The notes beneath the pieces were generated by a model that was not told the origin of the DNA, ran no database searches, and was given only the letters and a program-made list of their open reading frames with translations. A program made the position numbers and the translations under genes. Of a stretch of DNA of 12,907 nucleotides, positions 1 through 6,029 are shown one piece after another. Positions within the stretch are counted from its first letter, which is position 1. Each line of letters starts with the position of its first letter. This stretch comes from a bacterium (GTDB lineage: Bacteria; Eremiobacterota; Eremiobacteria; Baltobacterales; Baltobacteraceae): contig JAJXVC010000026.1 in NCBI GenBank assembly GCA_021782295.1, positions 1 to 12,907 of the forward strand, in the 5' to 3' direction.

Positions 1-911
1 GCATCCTGCTGTTGGAGGAGATAGCCGAGCAGGAGATCCCCGGCGGTGACGGTCGCGTGCTCCATCTCCAAGCGCTCGAGCGCAGTCGCGAGAATCAGCA
101 CACCTGCAGGCAGAATATCGGCGCGCTGCGCTTTGACGCCTTCGAGTGCTCGACGTTCTTCGATGCCGAGCGAACAGAGGCGCGCGAACGTTGCCGCGAG
201 CAGATCGTGCGTGAGTTCGTAGCGTTCGATCCGCCCGCGCTTCCCGCGAATCAGCGAGGCGGCGCTGGTCGCACTCCCGCCGACGAGCGCGATGCGCTCC
301 GCACCGCGAAACTTTTCCAACGCCGCGAGCCGATCGCGAGCGAGCGTTCGCGCCTGCTCGACCGCTTCATCGGATACCGCACCGTTGCGACCCGCGAGTT
401 GCGGCACCGCTTCGGTCAGTCGTACCGCGCCGATCTCCGCCGAGAGCGAACGCTCCGGGAGAACGCCGCTGCCGAGCGCGTACTCCGTGCTGCCTCCGCC
501 GACATCGATTGCTCCGGTCATCGTTCCCGGGCTCGAGGGTAAGCTCGCAATCGCGCCGCGAAAGGATGCCGCCGCCTCTTCCTCTCCGGAGAGTACGCGC
601 AGCGGCACGCCGGTAATGCGTTCGACCGCGCGCGAGAACGCTTCGCGATTGGTCGCGCGGCGCACCGCGCTCGTAGCGATGGCGTACAACCGCAGATAGT
701 GGCCGCGAACGCTCCCGATATGCACGCGCACCGCTTCGAGCGTTCGCTCCATCGGTTCTTCGCCGAGCGATCCGCTCTCACCGACGCCTTCACCCAAGCG
801 CGTGCCGATCGAGCGCTCGAGCGCGACGTGCGGGCGCCCCTCCGGTGCATCGGCGAGCAAAACACGCGTCGAATTCGTGCCGATTGAAACGACGGCGAGA
901 TAATCGCTCAA
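1..911 (-). CDS. Ppx/GppA family phosphatase (exopolyphosphatase / pppGpp phosphohydrolase), 3' end cut by window edge
   Basis: 303 codons are visible and the stop lies beyond the left edge; short-form family members are about 300-310 residues, so little is missing. Family motifs in order are IGTNSTR (10-16), ATSAVR (79-84), LSGEEEA (107-113, the region of the catalytic Glu), AIDVGGGSTEY (134-144), GAVRLTE (161-167), VGGSATS (210-216) and ADILPAG (264-270). The family hydrolyses polyphosphate and/or pppGpp in the cytoplasm; sequence alone does not separate these activities. The TTG start at 911 was chosen because it overlaps the stop of the upstream S1-like gene (TTGA) and begins just before the first ASKHA strand. 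No Shine-Dalgarno is visible, so translation probably depends on coupling. Oddity: the Asp normally before IGTNS is Ser9 (VVSIGTNS). Family assignment is firm, substrate unknown. Confidence 0.93.
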   Translation of the reverse strand, partial: MSDYLAVVSIGTNSTRVLLADAPEGRPHVALERSIGTRLGEGVGESGSLGEEPMERTLEAVRVHIGSVRGHYLRLYAIATSAVRRATNREAFSRAVERITGVPLRVLSGEEEAAASFRGAIASLPSSPGTMTGAIDVGGGSTEYALGSGVLPERSLSAEIGAVRLTEAVPQLAGRNGAVSDEAVEQARTLARDRLAALEKFRGAERIALVGGSATSAASLIRGKRGRIERYELTHDLLAATFARLCSLGIEERRALEGVKAQRADILPAGVLILATALERLEMEHATVTAGDLLLGYLLQQQD

Positions 912-1261
912 GGCTGTGGTGCGTCGCGTTTCTTCGGGACGAAGCGCCGCCGGCGCGTCGGAGGGTTACCGACTTCGCGCTCGGCATCCTCGTTTTCATC
1001 GCATTGGTGAAAGCGAATGAGTTGCTCTTCAAACGCCTCGTCACGCTGCAGCGGTATCACCCGCGCTTCCAACCGACGATTGCGCGAGAAGACCTCCAGT
1101 TCGATCTCCCGTTCGCTCTGCATCGCTCGTTCGAGCAATTTACGATAGAGGGCGACTTCGTTTTCGTTGATGCTCGCAAGCTCGCCGTTCTCTAAACGCA
1201 CGAGCGCGCCGAGTGCATGAATCTGCACGACGGTTCCGTTCCGTTTTTCCGATTGGGTCAA
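908..1261 (-). CDS. Small S1-like RNA-binding-domain protein
   Basis: 117 residues. Residues about 8-70 resemble an OB/S1 RNA-binding fold: NGTVVQIHALGALVRLENGE (8-27) matches the first S1 strands (G-x-V-x-x-I-x-x-x-G-A-x-V-x-L), and a later strand pair EIELEVF / RLEARVIP follows. The tail is charged, first acidic (CDENEDAERE) and then basic (RRRR, KKRD), which would suit nucleic-acid contact. The TTG start at 1261 overlaps the stop of the septum protein (TTGA). No Shine-Dalgarno is visible and no better in-frame start lies before the S1 core. In many clostridia a small S1-domain gene likewise sits between divIC and ppx/gppA, which supports the call. The precise role is unknown; RNA binding is inferred from the fold. 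Confidence 0.7.
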   Translation of the reverse strand: MTQSEKRNGTVVQIHALGALVRLENGELASINENEVALYRKLLERAMQSEREIELEVFSRNRRLEARVIPLQRDEAFEEQLIRFHQCDENEDAEREVGNPPTRRRRFVPKKRDAPQP

Positions 1262-1581
1262 TGGACGTCGGAGGAGGGACGAGGCTCGACGAGGATCATG
1301 CGTTCGTTCGCTGCGAGCATCCGAAGGCGTTCGTGAATCTCGGGAATCGCGCCGCGGGCGGTGCGCAGGCGAGCGATGCGACGGCGCAATCGCGCATCGC
1401 GGCGTTCGTAACGGACGATTTGCGAGTGCGTTTGGTGCAGGTCGGATGATAACTTCACGTCGGTGCCGATGACGCGCGCAAACTGGGCCGCAACTAAAAC
1501 GAAAAAGACCGACGCAACCGCGAGTGCAGTGAAACGTCGGGCGGAGCGGACGAGCGGATGGCGCGTCAGAGCTGAGATCAC
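1258..1581 (-). CDS. FtsB/DivIC-family septum formation initiator
   Basis: 107 residues with the standard layout: a short basic cytoplasmic N-terminus, one membrane segment (about 17-37, FTALAVASVFFVLVAAQFA), an extracytoplasmic coiled-coil-like stretch rich in Arg, Leu and Glu (about 42-75), and a conserved-type end (IPEIHERLRMLAANERMILVEP lies at 79-100). FtsB/DivIC forms a trimer with FtsL and FtsQ/DivIB and helps activate septal peptidoglycan synthesis. The GTG start at 1581 overlaps the accA stop by four bases (GTGA), with a weak GGAA just upstream. The S1-like gene and the Ppx/GppA gene follow, as in clostridial divIC clusters. Small size and low conservation make FtsB versus DivIC a naming choice; FtsL is a less likely alternative. 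Confidence 0.82.
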   Translation of the reverse strand: MISALTRHPLVRSARRFTALAVASVFFVLVAAQFARVIGTDVKLSSDLHQTHSQIVRYERRDARLRRRIARLRTARGAIPEIHERLRMLAANERMILVEPRPSSDVH

Positions 1582-2555
1582 GTCATTCCGTTCGAGCTCG
1601 CGACGGCGTCGCGCCAGCTTCCCAGATGACGGTATTTTTCGTATCGCGCGTCGAGCAAATCGCGCAGCGAATAGGTTTCGAGCATGTCGAGCAGCGCCCC
1701 GACGCGGTCGAGAACGCGCGTTACCGTCTCCGCCGGATCGCGATGCGCTCCGCCGAGCGGCTCGGGAATCACTTCGTCGATAATCCCGAAACCGCGAAGA
1801 TCGGCCGCAGTCAATTTCAAATGCGCGGCAGCTTCATCGGCTTTGCTCGCGTCGCCCCAAAGAATCGCGGCGCAGCCTTCCGGTGAGGCGACGGAATAGA
1901 CACTGTGTTCGAGCATGAGCACGCGGTCGGCGATGGCGAGCGCGAGCGCGCCGCCGGAGCCGCCCTCACCGATGACGACGCAGAGCGTCGGAACCTTCAA
2001 GCCGGCAAAGACTTCGAGCGAGCGGGCAATCGCCTCGGATTGTGCGTGCTCTTCGGAGAGAATACCCGGGTCGGCGCCCTTCGTATCGACGAAGGTGACG
2101 AGCGGAAGGTTGAAGCGCTCGGCAAGTTGCGCGAGCCGCTCGCCTTTCCGATAGCCCTCCGGCGTCGACATCCCGAAATTGCGCGCCAGATTCTCTTTCA
2201 TATCCCGCCCGCGTTGCTGACCGATCGCAACGATCGCGTGGCCGCCGAGACGCGCAAATCCACCGACGATCGCCGGATCGTCGCGGAACATTCGGTCGCC
2301 GTGCATTTCGTCGAAGGCGTCGAAGCCCGCGATATAATCCAGCGCGGTCGGGCGGCGGGGATGGCGCGCCATATGCACCTTCTCCCACGGCGAGAGCGAG
2401 CCGAAGAGCTCGGCGAGCAACTGACGATATTTGCCTTCGAGCGAGGCGATCTCGGCGGACATATCGATCCCTTTGCCTTCGCTCGCCGAACGAAGATCCT
2501 CGATCCTGCGCTCGAGTTCTAAGAGGCCTTTCTCGCGTTCGAGCAACGGGTTCAT
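1578..2555 (-). CDS. accA: Acetyl-CoA carboxylase carboxyltransferase subunit alpha
   Basis: 325 residues, the usual AccA length. With AccD it forms the carboxyltransferase that moves CO2 from carboxybiotin to acetyl-CoA, giving malonyl-CoA for fatty-acid synthesis. Visible family features are the helical N-terminus with LEGKY (39-43), ARHPRRPTALDYI (63-75), the GDRMFRDDPAIVGG block (86-99), GQQRGRDMKENLARNFGM (112-129), the oxyanion-type loop IGEGGSGGALAL (195-206) and ASPEGCAAILW (223-233). The ATG at 2555 was chosen because it overlaps the accD stop (ATGA) and has GGAG eight bases upstream. The same frame stays open further upstream, but that part is an Arg-rich shadow of accD. The GTG of the septum gene overlaps its stop. 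Confidence 0.97.
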   Translation of the reverse strand: MNPLLEREKGLLELERRIEDLRSASEGKGIDMSAEIASLEGKYRQLLAELFGSLSPWEKVHMARHPRRPTALDYIAGFDAFDEMHGDRMFRDDPAIVGGFARLGGHAIVAIGQQRGRDMKENLARNFGMSTPEGYRKGERLAQLAERFNLPLVTFVDTKGADPGILSEEHAQSEAIARSLEVFAGLKVPTLCVVIGEGGSGGALALAIADRVLMLEHSVYSVASPEGCAAILWGDASKADEAAAHLKLTAADLRGFGIIDEVIPEPLGGAHRDPAETVTRVLDRVGALLDMLETYSLRDLLDARYEKYRHLGSWRDAVASSNGMT

Positions 2556-3415
2556 GCCGACAACTCCGCGCGGCGGCGACGTTCGCACCCGGCGCGCGCA
2601 TACCCGAGGATGCGTTCGAGCGTCGGTTTGAGATTCGCACGCTCGACCACGCCGTCGATGTGTCCGCGTTCGAGCAAAAACTCCGCCGTCTGGAATCGAT
2701 CCGGCAAACGCTGCCGAATCGTCTGTTCGATCACGCGACGACCGGCGAAACCGATCATCGCATTGCGTTCGGCAAGAATGACGTCGGCCTGAAATGCAAA
2801 CGAGGCCGAGACGCCGCCGGTCGTCGGATCGGTCAGCACGGTGATAAACGGCTCGCCGCTCGCCTTGAGCCGGAGTACCGCAGCGGTCGTCTTCGCCATC
2901 TGCATCAACGCCAGCATACCCTCTTCCATCCGTGCACCACCAGAGGCGGTGAAAATCATACACGGCAGCCGGCGTTCGGTCGCCGCTTCAATGAGGCGTG
3001 TCAGGCGCTCGCCGACCACCGAGCCCATCGTACCACCACGAAAGTGAAAATCCATCACACCGAGGGCAACCTCGTGTCCCCCGATCTTTCCAAAGCCGCA
3101 GAGCACCGCTTCGTCCATGCCGCTCTTTTCGGCATCGGCGGCGAGCTTCTGCGGATAGCTCTTCTTATCGGTCCAGGCGAGCGGATCGGCTGGAAGAACG
3201 CCGCGCGCGATCTCTTCGAAGTCGCCGTCGACGAGCGAGAGCACGCGGTCGTGCGCCCGCATGCGGAAATGATGCGAGCAACGCGCGCAGACATCGAGGT
3301 TCGCCGAAAGGTCGGGGCGATAGAGGACCTCGCCGCAACTCGGACACTTCACCCACTGTGCCGCGTCGTCACGAACTTTGTCGCGATTGCGCCCGCCGCG
3401 CAGCCAATCCGCCAT
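2552..3415 (-). CDS. accD: Acetyl-CoA carboxylase carboxyltransferase subunit beta
   Basis: 287 residues from the chosen start, normal for AccD. The N-terminal four-Cys zinc ribbon is intact (CPSC at 24-27 and CARC at 43-46). The crotonase-like carboxyltransferase core follows, with FHFRGGTMGSVVGE (123-136 region), TASGGARMEEG (156-166), LTDPTTGGVSASFA (194-207) and the IGFAGRRVIEQT signature (221-232). It pairs with AccA, encoded immediately downstream with a four-base overlap, which suits equimolar production of the two subunits. Two ATGs compete. The one at 3421 has AGAGG abutting it with no spacer, while the one at 3415 (MADWLRGG) has AGAGG six bases upstream and was preferred. The difference is two residues. 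Confidence 0.96.
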   Translation of the reverse strand: MADWLRGGRNRDKVRDDAAQWVKCPSCGEVLYRPDLSANLDVCARCSHHFRMRAHDRVLSLVDGDFEEIARGVLPADPLAWTDKKSYPQKLAADAEKSGMDEAVLCGFGKIGGHEVALGVMDFHFRGGTMGSVVGERLTRLIEAATERRLPCMIFTASGGARMEEGMLALMQMAKTTAAVLRLKASGEPFITVLTDPTTGGVSASFAFQADVILAERNAMIGFAGRRVIEQTIRQRLPDRFQTAEFLLERGHIDGVVERANLKPTLERILGYARAGCERRRRAELSA

Positions 3416-3421
3416 CGGCAT

Positions 3422-3426
3422 CCTCT
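3422..3426 (-). promoter_or_regulatory. accD: Shine-Dalgarno of accD deciding the start
   Basis: AGAGG on the minus strand lies six bases before the ATG at 3415 and directly against the ATG at 3421. It therefore supports the inner ATG. It overlaps the TAG stop of the upstream glycosyltransferase (3425-3427), which suggests ribosome hand-over between the two genes. Confidence 0.6.
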
Positions 3427-4141
3427 ACGCTTTCACTCCCATCAGGCGCCGCCGGTAGAGCCGGCTCAATTGCTTGATGTAATTCAGAATTTCGCTTTGG
3501 TTGAGCTTCGATTCACCGACGATACGATCGGTAAAGACGTAGGGAACCTCCAGCGCCCGCCCATAGTGGGCTTTTGCAATCACCTCGAGGCCGATTTTGA
3601 AACCGATCGGATCGAGTTCGACGCCGGCGAGAGCCTTGCGCTTGACCAGGAAGAATCCACTCGTCACATCGACGATCGGCGTCAACGGACGCGCGAGCAG
3701 GCAAGCAACCCGCGAGGTAAAGATGCGCTTCGCCGGCCAGTTGGCAATGCCGCCGCCGGGAACGTATCTGCTCCCGACCGCAAGCCCGTACTCCCCGGAT
3801 GCCAGTGCCTCCACCATCTTGGGGATGATGCGGATATCGTGGCTGAAGTCGGCATCCATCGCCCCCAGCGCCTGCGATTCCGGGCGCGCGAACTTCCAAC
3901 CGTCGATCACCCCGCTGGAGAGCCCCATCTTTCCCGGCCGATGCAAACAACGCACGGGGAGCTCGGCGGCGAGCCGGTCGACGATATCGCCGGTGCCGTC
4001 AGGTGAGTTGTCGTCGACGACGACGATCTCACCATCGAGGTCGGCGGCACGAAAAACGTCGACGGCTCCCCGAAGGAGCCGTTCGATGCCACCGGCTTCG
4101 TTGTAGGTCGGGACGACGATAGTAAAGGGCAGGGCGCTCAT
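3425..4141 (-). CDS. Family-2 glycosyltransferase, polyprenol (dolichyl)-phosphate mannosyltransferase-like
   Basis: 238 residues, the size of catalytic-only DPM1-type enzymes. Motifs are VVPTYNEAGG (9-18), the nucleotide-sugar site VVVDDNSPDGT (40-50), DAD (96-98, metal/DXD) in GAMDADFSHD, VGSRYVPGG (122-130), VTSGFFLVKR (159-168) and the C-terminal GESKLN...EI..Y..QL..LYR signature (209-230). Such enzymes transfer a sugar, usually mannose from GDP-mannose, to a polyprenyl phosphate on the cytoplasmic membrane face. No membrane helix is visible, so it is probably peripheral. The start at 4141 has AGGA close upstream; the open frame continues to 4219 but runs into the diguanylate cyclase gene. 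Neighbours do not reveal the acceptor pathway, and another sugar such as glucose is possible. Confidence 0.9.
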   Translation of the reverse strand: MSALPFTIVVPTYNEAGGIERLLRGAVDVFRAADLDGEIVVVDDNSPDGTGDIVDRLAAELPVRCLHRPGKMGLSSGVIDGWKFARPESQALGAMDADFSHDIRIIPKMVEALASGEYGLAVGSRYVPGGGIANWPAKRIFTSRVACLLARPLTPIVDVTSGFFLVKRKALAGVELDPIGFKIGLEVIAKAHYGRALEVPYVFTDRIVGESKLNQSEILNYIKQLSRLYRRRLMGVKA

Positions 4142-4154
4142 ATATCCTGCAATG

Positions 4155-6029
4155 CTACGACGTCGAGCGCAATTGTTCCGCCCCGTCCGGGCGCCGCGAG
4201 CGGCTGCGTTTACGAGCATACATCGCGGTATCGGCCTGTTCGATCAACCGTGCCGTATCGGTCGCATCGTTGGGGAAGAGTGCGACACCGACGCTGGCAC
4301 CGATCGAGATCGCGCGGTCGCGCACCTGAACCGGGGTTTCGAGGGCTTCGGCGATGCGCAATTCGAGCCGCTCGATCGAGAGATCGGTCGCATCGCTCTG
4401 GATGACGGCGAACTCGTCGCCGCCGATCCGCGCGATGGTATCGGACGCGCGCACGACCCCATCGAATCTGCGCGCGACTTCCAGCAGCACTTCGTCGCCG
4501 ACGCCGTGCCCGTATGCATCGTTGACCTCTTTGAAGCCGTCGAGATCGATATAGAACAATGCGACCTGCGCGTTCGAACGCGTCGCCCGCGTGATTTCGC
4601 GACGCAACGATTCGGCAAAATTGCTGCGATTCGGCAGTGAGGTGAGCGGATCGTAAAACGCGAGTTCGCCCATCCGCTTCACTTGAAGATCGCGCTCCAT
4701 CGCCGAGCCGAGCAGCGCGGCAAGCAAGCGCATAAAATCACGATCGGCGTCATCGAAGCGCATCGCTCCGACACGCGCGCGTCGCGACTCGAAGGATACC
4801 GTTCCATAGGGAACTCCTTCGACCCAAATCGTCGCGAGCAATACGCTGCGCCAACCCTGCCAGTCGGTCGCCGGGTCGAGCCGCCAATTCCCGCCCTGCG
4901 TATCGTCGATCGCCAGCACGACGTCGGTGCCGAATGTTTCGCGGCTAAAGGTGCGGCCAAAGGCGATCTCCATCCCCACGGGAATCTCGGTCGCGCCGAC
5001 GCAGCGCTCGACGACGACCGCATCGCCCTTCACGTGCGTAACGAAACATGCATCGGCGCCCAGCGATTCGATACCAAAGTGCATCACGCGCTCGATCTGC
5101 GCGTCGAACTCCAACCCCGATGCCGCCGCGAGCGCGAGGAGCTCGCGCATACGTTCGCTCCGCATACGCTCGCGATGCGCGAGATCGCGCATCTCCGAGA
5201 CGTCTTCGAGTGCGACATAGGCTCCCTCGATCGAACGATCGACGAGAATCGGCGAGAAAGAACAGCGCATCGACGCACTTTCGCCGTTGATGCGAATGAC
5301 GTTTAACTCGACCTGCGGATGCTCGCCCAACATCACGCGCGCTAATGCCGTCCGCAGCGCCGTAATATCACCCGACACGACATCTTCTTCAAAGAGTCGG
5401 AAACCGATCGCGCGCGAAGCGCCGCTGAAGCGATCGAATGCGGCGTTGACGCGACGATAGCGGCCCTGCGCGTCGAGTTCGAGCAACGGGCTTGCATGAC
5501 CATCGAAAAGCGAATCGAAGCGTTGTTCGACCTTCGCGCTGCTTGCCTCGAGCGGTACGACGTGTCGCAGATCGCGCGCCGTCGCCAGAACCGCAATCGG
5601 TTCTCCGTTTTGATAGATCGGCGAAATCGTTGCGAGCGCATCGAGCCGACCGCCCTGCGCGTCGATGAAGCGGGTGACGAAATATTCGGTCGAACCGGCG
5701 ACGGCTCGGGCGAACGCGCTCGCGGTGTCGTCGACTAATTCAGGAGCGATGTGGGTGGAAAAATGACGCCCGAACATCTCCCCGCTCACGTAACCCAGCA
5801 GCGCGATCGCCGCTGCGTTCCCGTGGATGAGGTTTCCGCGCAGATCGTAACTTGCAATCGCATCGGGGCTATTGTCGTAGAGCGCCGCGAAGCGCGCGCG
5901 CAGCCGCGTGTATTTTCCTCGATCCGCGGCGATGCTCGACTGAAGTTTGCGACGACCGCGTTCGAGCGCAATGGCGGCCGCGACGAGCGCAGCCACGAGT
6001 ATAGCGAGGATCGCGAGGAGGATGACCAC
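4155..6029 (-). CDS. Membrane-anchored PAS-PAS-GAF-GGDEF diguanylate cyclase (second of tandem pair)
   Basis: 624 residues. Layout: one N-terminal membrane helix (2-21), a basic linker helix (24-45), PAS (about 46-155), PAS (about 166-285), a helical linker, GAF (about 300-445) and GGDEF (about 455-608). The cyclase domain has DPLTSLPNR (460-468), DLDGFKEVND (495-504) and an intact GGDEF (536-540). An inhibitory I-site RxxD (R527-A-S-D530) lies exactly five residues before GGDEF. It should make c-di-GMP from two GTP and be subject to product inhibition; the PAS/GAF ligands are unknown. The GTG start at 6029 overlaps the upstream paralogue's TAG by one base and has purine-rich AGGGG seven bases upstream. 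No EAL or HD-GYP domain is present. Clear paralogue of the gene just upstream. Confidence 0.93.
   Translation of the reverse strand: MVILLAILAILVAALVAAAIALERGRRKLQSSIAADRGKYTRLRARFAALYDNSPDAIASYDLRGNLIHGNAAAIALLGYVSGEMFGRHFSTHIAPELVDDTASAFARAVAGSTEYFVTRFIDAQGGRLDALATISPIYQNGEPIAVLATARDLRHVVPLEASSAKVEQRFDSLFDGHASPLLELDAQGRYRRVNAAFDRFSGASRAIGFRLFEEDVVSGDITALRTALARVMLGEHPQVELNVIRINGESASMRCSFSPILVDRSIEGAYVALEDVSEMRDLAHRERMRSERMRELLALAAASGLEFDAQIERVMHFGIESLGADACFVTHVKGDAVVVERCVGATEIPVGMEIAFGRTFSRETFGTDVVLAIDDTQGGNWRLDPATDWQGWRSVLLATIWVEGVPYGTVSFESRRARVGAMRFDDADRDFMRLLAALLGSAMERDLQVKRMGELAFYDPLTSLPNRSNFAESLRREITRATRSNAQVALFYIDLDGFKEVNDAYGHGVGDEVLLEVARRFDGVVRASDTIARIGGDEFAVIQSDATDLSIERLELRIAEALETPVQVRDRAISIGASVGVALFPNDATDTARLIEQADTAMYARKRSRSRRPDGAEQLRSTS

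Noticed and set aside
2556..2963. 136-codon N-terminal extension of accA
   Set aside because: The extension is Arg-rich and read out of frame through accD. The ATG at 2555 with GGAG and a four-base overlap gives the normal AccA length.
2660..4006. 448-codon plus-strand open frame
   Set aside because: It is antisense to accD and the glycosyltransferase, both of which carry full family motifs. The translation is Arg/His-rich with no recognisable domain, a usual effect of GC-rich coding sequence on the opposite strand.
5803..5810. GCGATCGC octamer (also at 11324-11331), as in cyanobacterial HIP1
   Set aside because: I noticed only these two full octamers. CGATCG words are common here, but the codon use of a GC-rich genome rich in GAT and ATC codons followed by G or C explains them.
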